64,000 bases of DNA from Cyclobacteriaceae bacterium (GTDB taxonomy: Bacteria > Bacteroidota > Bacteroidia > Cytophagales > Cyclobacteriaceae): the NCBI GenBank assembly GCA_958296015.1, contig CATQIH010000002.1, positions 62,001-126,000 on the forward strand, written 5' to 3'. This document shows positions 20,047 through 29,654 of the stretch, piece after piece (the first letter of the stretch is position 1; each line of letters starts with the position of its first letter). A program made the translations under genes and the position numbers. The notes under the pieces were generated by a model. The model did not search any database and had not been told where the DNA came from. It saw nothing but the letters and a program-made list of their open reading frames with translations.

Positions 20047-21990
20047 ATGAATGTTAAACGAACCCGGGGCGTGACCCTGACCTTGATCATTTTGTTAGTT
20101 GGCTACCTGCATGTTCAGGCGGCAGTTACCCTTCCTAAAGTTTTTTCTGATAACATGGTGCTGCAACGCGACAAGCCGCTTAAAATATGGGGCTGGGCTG
20201 ATCCGCAGGAAGCAGTCACCATCAGCTTCAACGGGCAACAAGTGAAGGCGAAGGCAGACAAAAGCGGTGCCTGGCATACCGAACTCAAAGCCATGAAATA
20301 CGGCGGCCCTTATGATATGACCGTGAGCGGAAAATCTGGTAAACAAACCCTCAAAAATATCCTGATTGGCGATGTCTGGCTTTGCAGCGGGCAGTCTAAT
20401 ATGGAGTGGATGCTCAAAAATACCAATGATGCTGAAAATGAGATAGCAGAAGCCAATTATCCTAAAATACGTTTGTTTACTGTAGAAAAAGCCACTGCTT
20501 ACCAGCTACAGGATACACTGGCCGGAGGCACCTGGCAGGTATGTAGCCCGGAGACCGTGCCCGATTTTTCTGCTGTTGCTTATTTCTTCGGCAGAAAGCT
20601 GGAGCAAGACCTGGACATTCCTATTGGCTTATTACACAGTTCCTGGGGTGGCACCAATGTGCAGACCTGGATCAGCTGGGACGTGATCTCAAAAAAGGAG
20701 AACTACCAGAATATTGATATGAAGAAAATGCAGCAGAAAGCTGCTGCTGGTCAGGTAAACAGAGACCAATACCAGCAGTCGTTGCAGCATGACAAAGGAA
20801 TGACAGAAAAGTGGTATGCTCCGCAAACAAAGACACAGGACTGGCAAGACGTGACGTTACCCAACGAATGGGGCAGCACACCCATAGGCAACACCGATGG
20901 CATTGTATGGTTCAGAAAGACGATCAACATTACGGCTTCGCAGGCAGAACAATCAGCGACGCTTAGCCTCGGACCGATTGATGACGAGGATGTGACGTTT
21001 GTGAACGGACAGCAGGTGGGTAGTACACAAGCATATAATATCCTGCGGGAATATACTCTGCCAGCCGGATTGCTCAAAGCAGGCGAAAATACGATTGTTG
21101 TCAAGGTGACGGACAACCAGGGTGGTGGCGGCATCATAGGCACACCGGAGCAGCTTTTTGTAAAGACCGGAGAAAAAAAAATACCTTTGCAGGGGACTTG
21201 GAAATTCAAGCCTTCCGTGCTTGCCAGTGATTTTGGTATTCAGGATATAGGGCCTAACAGTTCGCCCTCGCTGCTCTACAATGCTATGATTGCTCCGTTC
21301 ATTGATTTTGCCATCAAAGGGGTGATCTGGTACCAGGGAGAAAGCAATGCTGGCCAGGCATACGAATACCGCACACTTTTTAAAGACCTGATCAGCAACT
21401 GGCGCAACAAATGGCATGATGATTTTCCTTTTCTATGGGTACAGCTGGCCAACTTTCAACAGCCGCTGGAGCAACCTGCCGAGAGCGACTGGGCTGAACT
21501 GCGCGAAGCGCAAAGCATGGCTCTTGATATGCCCAAAACCGGACAAGCTGTGATCATAGACCTTGGGGAGGCCGATGATATTCACCCACGCAATAAGCAG
21601 GACGTGGGCTACCGTCTGGCTTTGTCGGCACTCAAAGTAGCGTACGACAAAGATGTAGTCTACTCCGGTCCGGCCTATGACACCATGAAGGTTGCTGGCA
21701 ACAAGGTGACGCTGACATTTACCAACACCGGTAGCGGGCTGATGACCAAAGACAAGTACAGTTATGTACGGGGTTTTGCAGTGGCTGGTAAGGATCATCA
21801 GTTTCACTGGGCACAAGCCCGTTTAGAGGGTAACAAAGTAGTTGTTTCCAGCGATGAAGTGCCAAACCCGGTAGCTGTGCGCTATGCCTGGGCCAATAAT
21901 CCCGATGATGCCAGCCTTTATAACAAAGAAGGGCTACCGGCATCACCCTTCCGCACTGACGACTGGAAAGGCATAACAGCAGGAAAATAA
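20047..21990 (+). CDS. Sialate O-acetylesterase family protein (SGNH hydrolase), 647 aa
   Basis: Secreted esterase (signal ending GYLHVQA) that removes O-acetyl groups from sialic acids or other acetylated glycans. The sialate O-acetylesterase layout is clear: N-terminal beta domain (LPKVFSDNMVLQRDKPLKIW), the block with nucleophile Ser117 (WLCSGQSNMEW), an inserted jelly-roll at ~260-380 (WFRKTINIT, VTFVNGQQVGS), then KGVIWYQGESNAG and the catalytic Asp/His in GEADDIHPRNK (D510, H513). All catalytic residues are intact and the length is typical. It lies near the mannan locus but on the opposite strand, so it is not part of that operon. Confidence 0.92.
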   Translation: MNVKRTRGVTLTLIILLVGYLHVQAAVTLPKVFSDNMVLQRDKPLKIWGWADPQEAVTISFNGQQVKAKADKSGAWHTELKAMKYGGPYDMTVSGKSGKQTLKNILIGDVWLCSGQSNMEWMLKNTNDAENEIAEANYPKIRLFTVEKATAYQLQDTLAGGTWQVCSPETVPDFSAVAYFFGRKLEQDLDIPIGLLHSSWGGTNVQTWISWDVISKKENYQNIDMKKMQQKAAAGQVNRDQYQQSLQHDKGMTEKWYAPQTKTQDWQDVTLPNEWGSTPIGNTDGIVWFRKTINITASQAEQSATLSLGPIDDEDVTFVNGQQVGSTQAYNILREYTLPAGLLKAGENTIVVKVTDNQGGGGIIGTPEQLFVKTGEKKIPLQGTWKFKPSVLASDFGIQDIGPNSSPSLLYNAMIAPFIDFAIKGVIWYQGESNAGQAYEYRTLFKDLISNWRNKWHDDFPFLWVQLANFQQPLEQPAESDWAELREAQSMALDMPKTGQAVIIDLGEADDIHPRNKQDVGYRLALSALKVAYDKDVVYSGPAYDTMKVAGNKVTLTFTNTGSGLMTKDKYSYVRGFAVAGKDHQFHWAQARLEGNKVVVSSDEVPNPVAVRYAWANNPDDASLYNKEGLPASPFRTDDWKGITAGK

Positions 21991-22303
21991 TGATGGAAAC
22001 CGGTAAAAAAGGAGACTGGAGATTGTTTTGATCTAGGTTTCCTAGTCCGAAGAGGAAAGGCTTCAGATACAATCTGAAGCCAGGAAGGGGAGGCAGAGGT
22101 TTCGACAAGAACAGATACTATTAGAAGTTAGGAATAGGAAAGGCTTCAGATGCAATCTGAAGCCAGAAGGGGGTTAGAAGTTAGGAATAGGAAAGGCTTC
22201 AGATGCAATCTGAAGCCAGAGTGGGGTAAAGAAGCCGGAAGTCCGAAGACGAGCAACTTCGGTCTCCCGTCTCCTGTTTCCCGTCTTCGGTCTCCTATCT
22301 CCG
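21991..22303. other. Convergent intergenic region rich in hairpins
   Basis: The 313 bp between the esterase and the cytochrome gene contain three copies of a perfect 10-bp-stem hairpin (listed separately). They are followed by a longer-looped inverted repeat, CCGAAGACG at 22243-22251 against CGTCTTCGG at 22282-22290, inside a purine/pyrimidine-rich tract. No gene is visible. Either set could act as a bidirectional transcript end for the two convergent genes. Confidence 0.6.
22059..22217. repeat. Three REP-like hairpins (stem GGCTTCAGAT/ATCTGAAGCC)
   Basis: Each copy is a 10-bp perfect stem with a 3-base loop, at 22059-22081 (loop ACA), 22142-22164 and 22195-22217 (loop GCA). Copies two and three share about 20 further bases of left flank and are 53 bp apart, so they arose by local duplication. 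The position in a convergent intergenic gap is typical of REP elements or transcript-end hairpins. Confidence 0.9.
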
Positions 22304-24271
22304 CTATTTAAGCGTATTGATCCACTTGGCTATTTTCAGGGCCTGATCTTTGGGCACCTGCGGCATGGGAGGCATCTCGGTAGCATACTCGGGCCAGTGC
22401 TGCGGTTTGGGGTTGTAGATCAGGTCTACAATTTCTTCCGGCTTATAATTACGCTTGGCTACATCCTTGAAGGCCGGGCCTACTCTTCTCTTTTCTGTAT
22501 CATGGCAGGCCGTACAGGTATTTGAAGCCAGCAAAGGCTCAATAGCTGCATAAGTCATCGGCTGCTCCTTGGCATTGGTATTACTGGATGCTGTGGCATT
22601 GGCAGGAGGTTTGGCGTTGCTGTTAGCCTCGGGCTTCTTACTGGCAGAAGAACTGCCGGTGCTCAACTCACTCATAGCGAGCTTTTTACCTTCCGGAATG
22701 TTATTGAGCGTGTAGTAAGCCGTTGGGTGTACCAGCGAATAGTAGCTGTCTTTTGCGCGGACACCTTTCAGCGTCAGGCGATGGATGTAGTAGCGGCGAC
22801 CAGTGTCCAGTACGATGCGTGCTTTCATGCCATCATCAGACACTTTCACCCCTTTTACGTTCATCACTTCTGAGTTTACCGGCGGACTGCCATATACGGG
22901 ATGATACTTGTAGAGGAAGCTTTCTATCTCGTAGGAAGCCGGGTCTGCGGCAGACTTTTTATCTACCTCCTGGGTAAATTCTATCTCAAAACCGTCGGGC
23001 ATAGCACGTACGGCGCGCATTTCAAAGGGCATCTTGTTGTTCCATACCACTCGCTGCAAGCCTTCGTTGGCCTCACCGGCAGAACCCCATCCACGGTTGG
23101 TTTCCCCTACAAACAGGGAGCCATCATCGGCCCACGCCATGCGCAGCACACCAGAGCGGAAGCCTTTACGAAAATCAAAAGAAGCACCCTGGTACTGCCC
23201 GTTCACTTTTTCCAGAAATATCCGGTTGATCAGGCTTTGTCCCTGATCGCCTACCAGAATCTGACCGGCAAACGGGCCGAAAGCACCTTCCGGTATTTTA
23301 ATTGGTTGTGAGGTAGAGATGCCCTGGATACCATGAGGCAGCCATACGGCAGGCAGCTTCACGTTGGGCAGCTTGTCCTTCATCTCATACAGCATTTTAA
23401 AGTCTTCATCCACCACATTTTCCGGCTTAATGTAGCGTCCGTTCTCATCTTTGGTTTTGCGCGGATCAATCTGGGCATATAGCTGCTCGGTGGTCAGCTT
23501 TACCGGAGATTCCGGAAGGCCAGTCCATCGCAGCCCTGCCGGATGGCCGGTAAAATCACCTTTCTCCACATGCCACAAGCCGCCCGTACCCATCCAGTCG
23601 CCCTGGTTATCGGTATAAAACAGTTCGCCATCAATCATGTTCAGCCCGCAGGGGGAGCGCATACCGGTAGCCCAGGGTTGCCTGTTGCCTGCCGTATCGA
23701 TGTGCATGATCCAACCGCGCCCCGGCACCCGGCTTTCACCGCGCCACCATTCCTCATCGCCAAACGCCACGTTGCCCGACACGAAGAACGAGCCGTCGGG
23801 AGCAATGGCAGGGCCGTAGCTATATTCGTGGTAGTAACCGGAAAGTGGCCATGCAGATACTGTTTCCAGTACATCGGCTTTGCCGTCCATGTTGGTGTCT
23901 TCCAGGCGGGTAAGCTCACCGCGTTGTACACAATATAGCGAACCGTCTTTGTAGGATAGCCCCAGCACCTCGTGCAACCCTTCGGCAAACTTGCGGAAGA
24001 AGGGGCGAAGACCGGTAGGATTTTCTACAATAAAAATATCGCCACGGCGGGTAGACACCCCCAAGTCGCCATTGGGTAGTGTGGTGAGTCCGCCCACCTC
24101 CAGCAGCGTGCCTTCGGGTGAGCTTACTTTCATAATTTTAGAAAAATCTTCTTCCTTGGGAGATTCCTGCGCCCATGCGGAAGGCGTAACGCTTAGGATA
24201 CATGCCAGGGTAAATACTGCCTGTACCGTTTTGCGAAAGTTTTTATAGAATATATTGCTGTGTATGTTCAT
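22304..24271 (-). CDS. Secreted propeller protein with C-terminal cytochrome c domain, 655 aa
   Basis: Signal peptide ending SVTPSAWAQ. Residues ~45-400 read as a sorbosone-dehydrogenase-like six-bladed propeller (LEVGGLTTLPNGDLGVSTRR, GYYHEYSYGPAIAPDGSFF, RMAWADDGSLFVGETNRGWG). A beta domain and an Asn/Ala/Ser-rich linker (~540-570) lead to a class I cytochrome c domain with heme motif CTACH and likely axial methionine in EMPPMPQVPKD. The family is used in periplasmic oxidation of sugars or similar compounds with electrons passed to the respiratory chain. The gene starts 14 bp after the DUF1080/PA14 gene, so the two are translationally close and probably one operon. The substrate is unknown. 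Confidence 0.85.
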   Translation of the reverse strand: MNIHSNIFYKNFRKTVQAVFTLACILSVTPSAWAQESPKEEDFSKIMKVSSPEGTLLEVGGLTTLPNGDLGVSTRRGDIFIVENPTGLRPFFRKFAEGLHEVLGLSYKDGSLYCVQRGELTRLEDTNMDGKADVLETVSAWPLSGYYHEYSYGPAIAPDGSFFVSGNVAFGDEEWWRGESRVPGRGWIMHIDTAGNRQPWATGMRSPCGLNMIDGELFYTDNQGDWMGTGGLWHVEKGDFTGHPAGLRWTGLPESPVKLTTEQLYAQIDPRKTKDENGRYIKPENVVDEDFKMLYEMKDKLPNVKLPAVWLPHGIQGISTSQPIKIPEGAFGPFAGQILVGDQGQSLINRIFLEKVNGQYQGASFDFRKGFRSGVLRMAWADDGSLFVGETNRGWGSAGEANEGLQRVVWNNKMPFEMRAVRAMPDGFEIEFTQEVDKKSAADPASYEIESFLYKYHPVYGSPPVNSEVMNVKGVKVSDDGMKARIVLDTGRRYYIHRLTLKGVRAKDSYYSLVHPTAYYTLNNIPEGKKLAMSELSTGSSSASKKPEANSNAKPPANATASSNTNAKEQPMTYAAIEPLLASNTCTACHDTEKRRVGPAFKDVAKRNYKPEEIVDLIYNPKPQHWPEYATEMPPMPQVPKDQALKIAKWINTLK

Positions 24272-24285
24272 CTGAATCGAGTAAT

Positions 24286-26187
24286 CTAAAAGAGAATTGA
24301 ATAGGTAACAGTGTCTTTGATGGGCATGATCAGTTCTTGGTTGCCACTTTTGCCACGCACAATAGGTTTGGTGCCCGCCTGTGCCAGATCAAGATAATAC
24401 GCCTTGTCATCCACCAGGTACATACCTTCTTTGCCCATCGGCTCTATCTTTTCGCCTTTGGCCAGGCGTACGTACAGGTTATCGGCAGGTTTTTCCAGGG
24501 TGATCTTACGCTGAAATCCTTTGCCGTCTTCTGTCACACTGATGGCATCATCTACGGTAGTGCCATACATCTGGTAATGAAAAACAGGCTTCCCATTCTT
24601 ATCCAACTGATAGCCTTTTTCTTTGAAAGACTGGTTGGTAGAATCGCTGATCCAGTCAGCTTCTGCGGATGCGAGTTGACCGATGGTAAAACCTGGCTTG
24701 CCAAAATACTGCACTTCGCCTCTTGGCCTGGAAGAGCCATCACCACGGTCGTGCCACATGGGGGTAGTATCCAGAAAATCGCCACGCCATACCTGCACGA
24801 TCATGCCATGATCCAGGTCATAGGTATAATGTACATGCTGGTTGCTGCCCACTGATATGCCATGCGTCACGCGGCCGCCCACGGGCAAATCCATAAAGCT
24901 GCGCAGGATTGGCTCCTGCTGCGCATTAACCAAGATGGGGTCTACCACGTCGCCACCCTGTATGTCCCCTTGATCGCTGATTAGGTATTCACGAACACCC
25001 GGACCTGCCACACTAAGCCCCAGGGCCGGTTGTGTCCAGTCCACAAACTTGGTATACAACAACTCAAAAGGCAGGTCACCTTCAGGCAGGTTGATTTTGC
25101 CTGTTCCATTCCAGCGACTCTGTGAAACGGCCTCTTTGTTGTTAATCATCAATATACCCCCGCCGCCGGGCACATTCAGGTTAAAAGTATATTCGCCGGG
25201 TTCTTCCACATGCAACGTACCCTGGTAGCGCAGCAAAAACTGCTGTGGACGCTTATTTAGGTTAGCCGTTAGGATCACTGAAGTGCCTTCTGCCTCCGGT
25301 GCCAGTGAGTCGTAGTTAGGAGCACTTTCGTATTTCCCTTCGTAGACTGTGTAGCTCAGGTCTTTGAGTTCCGGTCTTGGCTTGTCATAAGTAGTAATTG
25401 TGATATTGCGGAAAGCTACTGCACCGTGATCGCCCTGAATGCGCAGCGGGCCTTTGGCAGCCTCTTTGTTGCCATCCATGGCACCACGGGTAGGGCCGGT
25501 CACTTCCACGTCTTCGTGGATGGGTACTCCGTTGAGTGCTACCAGCAGGAATTTAGCTTTCTCTGTTTTCTTACCATTTTTATCAAAGCGTGGTGCCTGA
25601 AAAGAGATTTTGAGGTGTTGCCACAGGCCGGGAGCTTTACTCACATTCTGGCGGGGTGCATATCCCTGGTAGCCTTTCTGGCCTTCAGGCTTGCTTTCAT
25701 CCCAGCGTTCGTAGATACCGCCATTGTCGGCGGAGGTAGGTCTGCCGGTACTCCAGCTATCGAGTAGTTGGATCTCATAACGCCCCTGCAAGTAGATGCC
25801 CGAGTTTGAACCTTTGGCGATCATATAATCCAGCTCGATATCAGCATCGCCATGTTCCAGCGTCGTATACAAATCCTGACCATGTTCCTTGCTGGTAGGC
25901 AGGTTTACCAGTACACCTTTTCCCTGGCTGGTAGAGAGCTTGTTTTCCGTTTGCAGGTCGGCAGTCACGCCACCCACAATCTTCCACGTCTTGCCAGGGT
26001 CTTTGAAGGCTGAAAGGTCATCCAGGGCGAAGGTAGTAGACTGGCTCTGAGCTGGTTGTGATAAAGCAAGGCCCGTAGTACATAAAAAAATAGTTAAGCC
26101 CTTTCGTAGTTGTTGCCATGTGCTGGTAATGGCTTTACCTCTGGTGACAGATAATATCTGAGGAGGTGATTCTTTGTAGCGTTTCAT
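24286..26187 (-). CDS. DUF1080 (3-keto-disaccharide hydrolase) and PA14-like protein, 633 aa
   Basis: An internal hydrophobic signal (LTIFLCTTGLALSQPAQSQ) after a ~30-residue leader indicates export. Residues ~55-265 form the DUF1080 laminin-G-like domain (DADIELDYMIAKGSNSGIYL, GRYEIQLLDSW, NGGIYERW, AVAFRNITITTYD). Residues ~280-400 look like a PA14/GLEYA beta-barrel (YTVYEGKYESAPNYDSL, GEYTFNLNVPGGGGILMINN), and the remainder is a beta-rich region of unknown fold. DUF1080 members include 3-keto-glycoside hydrolases, which fits the adjacent redox protein with cytochrome: one oxidises, the other cleaves. That coupling is inference. A promoter-like pair lies upstream (26234-26265). Confidence 0.82.
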   Translation of the reverse strand: MKRYKESPPQILSVTRGKAITSTWQQLRKGLTIFLCTTGLALSQPAQSQSTTFALDDLSAFKDPGKTWKIVGGVTADLQTENKLSTSQGKGVLVNLPTSKEHGQDLYTTLEHGDADIELDYMIAKGSNSGIYLQGRYEIQLLDSWSTGRPTSADNGGIYERWDESKPEGQKGYQGYAPRQNVSKAPGLWQHLKISFQAPRFDKNGKKTEKAKFLLVALNGVPIHEDVEVTGPTRGAMDGNKEAAKGPLRIQGDHGAVAFRNITITTYDKPRPELKDLSYTVYEGKYESAPNYDSLAPEAEGTSVILTANLNKRPQQFLLRYQGTLHVEEPGEYTFNLNVPGGGGILMINNKEAVSQSRWNGTGKINLPEGDLPFELLYTKFVDWTQPALGLSVAGPGVREYLISDQGDIQGGDVVDPILVNAQQEPILRSFMDLPVGGRVTHGISVGSNQHVHYTYDLDHGMIVQVWRGDFLDTTPMWHDRGDGSSRPRGEVQYFGKPGFTIGQLASAEADWISDSTNQSFKEKGYQLDKNGKPVFHYQMYGTTVDDAISVTEDGKGFQRKITLEKPADNLYVRLAKGEKIEPMGKEGMYLVDDKAYYLDLAQAGTKPIVRGKSGNQELIMPIKDTVTYSILF

Positions 26188-26731
26188 TGATAGTCTTAAG
26201 TGTAAAAAATTATGTTGAAGTTGTGTGATAGCCTAAAATTAGTAAATAAATGCACAATGGACAAACTGAACATTTGTGGTAAGGTCAAAAATTTATCAGC
26301 TAACAAAGAACCAGAATATGGCTATGCATCCCCAATGGGTGGCTTGTTGAGTGCTTGATTAAAAAAAATTACAAAAACCAAATAACAAAAAACAAACAAT
26401 ATTCAAATGCTAAATTAGAATTACCAAAACATCTTTTTATTTATGATTTGTTATGTGATTAGTGCTTGGCGTTTATTTGAGATTTGCGATCCGCCGCGCG
26501 GTTTCTTGAAAATTGTAATTTAATTTGAGTCAGTACTTATTTGGCGATTTCATCTGTGTTATTTTATAATGTGCAGACTGCTATGTTTCTAAAGTATACC
26601 TGTTATATGTTGACAGTCGAAGTCGTAAGCCCCGGCAAACTTTGTGAATATATAGTTGCTTCACTTGCTACCGGGGCTTTGCCTTTTCTGGTATTACACA
26701 GGCGTTGCCGTCAGGTAAACGTAATGCGTGG
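26188..26731. other. Intergenic region between GH76 and DUF1080 genes
   Basis: About 540 bp separating the mannan locus from the DUF1080/cytochrome pair. It is AT-rich with one GC-rich inverted repeat, AAGCCCCGG at 26627-26635 against CCGGGGCTT at 26671-26679, which has a long loop and no T-run. A small open frame on the forward strand crosses the end of the GH76 gene and is not credible. The gap size argues for separate transcription of the two gene sets. Confidence 0.5.
26234..26265 (-). promoter_or_regulatory. Candidate Bacteroidota promoter for the DUF1080-cytochrome operon
   Basis: On the reverse strand TTTG (complement of 26262-26265) is followed after 20 bp by TAATTTTA (complement of 26234-26241), one base from the TAnnTTTG -7 box. 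The spacing is right for the TTTG/N19-20/TAnnTTTG class. It lies about 45 bp before the start codon. Confidence 0.5.
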
Positions 26732-29545
26732 TTATTTCTTTTCTATTCGGCTCACGTAGCCTACTTTATAGCCAAAGAGTGATACCACATATATGCCAGC
26801 AGGTTTTCCTTGTAAATTGATCTGAGTGGTATAGTTGCGATTTGGACTTAGCTTGCTATAAGCAACAATATGCCCTTGTAGGTTGAAGACTACTACGCCT
26901 ACTGCCCCCTTCAATTCGTCGCCGGCAAGGCTAATGGTGAAGTCATGCTCAAAAGGGTTAGGATAGATACGTATCGTACCATTGCCAAAAGGAAGTTCTT
27001 CCTCAATGCCTTCCGAGCGCGTTGTTACCGTAAGGCTGGCCTGTGCTGACTCATTGCCTGCACTATCTACCGCACTTACGCTAAAACGATATTCCGTTTC
27101 GGCTTGCAGCTCGGTGATGGTGGTGATGGTGTCATCAATAGTCAACACTAGCTCGTCATCCTGGTAGACGCGGTAAGACTGAACGCCGACATTGTCTGAA
27201 GAAGCAACCCACTGCAGATTAACGGCATCCTGGGTGATCTCGGTGGCCTCCAGGTTAGCGGGTATTGTCGGGGCCTCGATGTCTAAGGAAAGATCTCTGA
27301 ATAACACAGTATCCGGCACAGCTTGTTTCTCCAAGCCAGGACCTTTGTAGCGTACCTGAAGCACTTCTTTGCCACGCCTCTCGAAGTAGCCTACTTTGAT
27401 GGCGTGCTTGCCTGATTTAAGTCCCAGGCTACCGCTCCTCTCTCTGGCATTATGATGACCATCATTGTTGACCACCTCTTCATGACCAATCCATAGGATG
27501 CTGCCATCGTCAGAACTGGTGTAGAAGGTATATAATCCATCAGTAGGTACTTCAATATAGCCTTCATAGAGGACGGCAAATTGATCATCACGTTTTCTTA
27601 GAGATAGATCAAAGTTAGCACTGCCGCCCTTCTCTAATACTGTTAGTTGGCTAAAGTCCGGTAGCTTTTTCCAGTTACCCTCATAATAAGCATACGCTAG
27701 GCCGTTGGTGACGCTATCGGGATTATCCGCGGCGCGCAATTCCGGGGTATCCAGACTATCTCCAAACAGTTCTATCTCCGAGAGTTGAAGCAACCCGCCC
27801 TCGTTGTTGCTGAAATTAAAGCGATAGAAAACATATGCCTGCGTGTTTTCAATACTAAACACGCGTCGCTGAATCCGGTAAGGAAAATCCTCTCCCGAAA
27901 GGCTGTCCAGCGTTGTCCAGTTGGTGCTGTCGGTGGATGCTTGCAGGGTCCAGCTCAAAGGATCTCTTTCATCAGCATCATTGCCGGAAGTAAGGGAGTA
28001 ACCATTGACTACATAGGCTTGATCAGCCTGAAACTGCACCCAGCCTGTACTGCTGACAGCCAGGTATTTTGTGCCCGGATTGTCGTCAATGAGATTGCCA
28101 ACCCCTTCGTTGGCAGGTGAGTTGGTGTGCTCGCCAGTGATGTTACCACCCAAACCAGTGATGTCTTTACTTGCCACAATGATAGATGATGCCCGGTCGT
28201 TCCAGTCACCTAGCCAACTGGTATTAGAGGTAAGCTTGGTGCTTGCTCCGGTAAAATTATCGTTTTCAAATAAGGTCACCTCATAGCCGGGAGGAATAGA
28301 AAGAGAGGTTATGTCATTATCCTGTGCCCCTTGTGATACCAGATCGGATAGCGTATAATGCCCTGTCTTTAGCTGCACGCTGTAACCCCCGTAATTGATA
28401 TCCTGGTTGAGGATCACTTTACCTGCTGCTGCTGCCGCTTCCAGAAGCATGATGCCACTGAGTTGCGTGGAATAGTCGAGGGTTATGTCATTGGGCGTTG
28501 CATTCCAAACGGGTCCTACCAGATGGTCTGTGCGCGACCCCTGAGTGAGTAAGACCTGTGCATTGTATTGGATGATATTGTTGTATCGTGCCCTGGTATC
28601 TTCGGGCAAATCTGTTTCCCTGGCCAGTTGAATCAGGCAACGAATGAAGATTCCTTTGAACAGCCCACCATCTCCCTGCCCGCCTTCGTTGGTAAAGAAC
28701 ACACTATTGACCAAACGATTGTTGATGGCAAATTCTGCCGACTTGACGGCATCGTCCAGATAAGCGCGTTGGCCTGTTACTTTATACAATTCTACACTGG
28801 CTGCCAGGTACATTCCCACATTGTAAGAGAATATCCAGTTAGATCTCTTGTCGGTTGTATTATCCACAGGATTGTAAGAATCCCATACGCCGCCGGTTTG
28901 TGGATCAACCAGTTTGCTTTTTACAAAGGCATGGATTTCCTCGGCTATTTGCAGGTTTTGTGCATTGCTGTTGATGCGATACAAGCGAGCACCAATCAGG
29001 GCTGCCGGAGAATTGGAAATAGCATTTTTACAACTTGGATGGCATCCTTTGTTCCAGGTAACGGCTCCCTCATATTCAGGACTTCTGCCGGTTTGGATGT
29101 CCTGCCAAAGCAGTGTGGCTACATTATAGTATGCAGTGTCTTTGGTTACTTCATAGGCTTTGAGGCAAGCCAGGGTGAGCCATTCCATGTCGTCATAAAA
29201 ATCGTTGATGTAGGTGCCTCCATGCTGCGTTTTGATACCTTCCAGGATGGTTTTCATGCGTTGCTTATAACTTTCTTGACGCGTCCTGATGTACCCCTGT
29301 GTCAAAGCGTCCAGCGCATTGGCGTTCCACCAGTAGTTGAAGGAGGTATTGCCATCGTTACTTTGGATGAAGTAACTTCCGTCAGATGAAATGTAGGTGT
29401 TATAAGCAGCTTGCTGGAGTGCTTCAGCAGCGTTTTCAAAATTTGCAGTCTGTGCTGTTGCATAGCCAGTTATCAAATACATACCCAGGTATAGGGGCAG
29501 ATACTTCAACAGGCTGATACCTGTTGTGTTAGAGATATTTTTCAT
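26732..29545 (-). CDS. GH76 alpha-1,6-mannanase, multidomain, T9SS-secreted (937 aa)
   Basis: Secreted endo-acting enzyme for alpha-1,6-mannan backbones. After a signal peptide (MYLITGYATAQ) come the GH76 (alpha/alpha)6 domain (~35-370) with the tandem catalytic Asp118-Asp119 in NDFYDDMEW and the block GAVTWNKGCHPSCKN; a beta/gamma-crystallin-like domain (~375-465, GYEVTLFENDNFTGASTKL); a discoidin domain (~470-600); a PA14 domain (~610-750, YTFYTSSDDGSILWIGHEE); a fibronectin type III domain (~755-845); and a C-terminal type IX sorting domain (RIYPNPFEHDFTISL, ending YVSRIEKK). It follows SusD by 109 bp with a hairpin between. The binding modules suggest attack on mannan embedded in cell walls. 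Confidence 0.93.
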   Translation of the reverse strand: MKNISNTTGISLLKYLPLYLGMYLITGYATAQTANFENAAEALQQAAYNTYISSDGSYFIQSNDGNTSFNYWWNANALDALTQGYIRTRQESYKQRMKTILEGIKTQHGGTYINDFYDDMEWLTLACLKAYEVTKDTAYYNVATLLWQDIQTGRSPEYEGAVTWNKGCHPSCKNAISNSPAALIGARLYRINSNAQNLQIAEEIHAFVKSKLVDPQTGGVWDSYNPVDNTTDKRSNWIFSYNVGMYLAASVELYKVTGQRAYLDDAVKSAEFAINNRLVNSVFFTNEGGQGDGGLFKGIFIRCLIQLARETDLPEDTRARYNNIIQYNAQVLLTQGSRTDHLVGPVWNATPNDITLDYSTQLSGIMLLEAAAAAGKVILNQDINYGGYSVQLKTGHYTLSDLVSQGAQDNDITSLSIPPGYEVTLFENDNFTGASTKLTSNTSWLGDWNDRASSIIVASKDITGLGGNITGEHTNSPANEGVGNLIDDNPGTKYLAVSSTGWVQFQADQAYVVNGYSLTSGNDADERDPLSWTLQASTDSTNWTTLDSLSGEDFPYRIQRRVFSIENTQAYVFYRFNFSNNEGGLLQLSEIELFGDSLDTPELRAADNPDSVTNGLAYAYYEGNWKKLPDFSQLTVLEKGGSANFDLSLRKRDDQFAVLYEGYIEVPTDGLYTFYTSSDDGSILWIGHEEVVNNDGHHNARERSGSLGLKSGKHAIKVGYFERRGKEVLQVRYKGPGLEKQAVPDTVLFRDLSLDIEAPTIPANLEATEITQDAVNLQWVASSDNVGVQSYRVYQDDELVLTIDDTITTITELQAETEYRFSVSAVDSAGNESAQASLTVTTRSEGIEEELPFGNGTIRIYPNPFEHDFTISLAGDELKGAVGVVVFNLQGHIVAYSKLSPNRNYTTQINLQGKPAGIYVVSLFGYKVGYVSRIEKK

Positions 29546-29576
29546 ATGTTTTGTGTTTGTGATTTATAAACTTCAG

Positions 29577-29609
29577 TAATAGCCCTATCATCTGAGATAG
29601 GGCGTTATT
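29577..29609 (-). terminator. Hairpin between SusD and GH76 genes
   Basis: GCCCTATC at 29582-29589 pairs with GATAGGGC at 29596-29603, extended by TAATA/TTATTA arms with one bulge. There is no long T-run, so it may act as a partial terminator or an RNA-processing/stability site that lowers GH76 expression relative to SusC/SusD. Confidence 0.5.
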
Positions 29610-29654
29610 ATCAAATATATTGTCCGCCGCGTTGGTTGTCAGGGGTGAATAATT

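Noticed and set aside
26627-26680. GC-rich inverted repeat as terminator of the GH76 gene
   Set aside because: The loop is about 35 bases and there is no T-run in the direction of transcription, so it is only mentioned in the intergenic entry.
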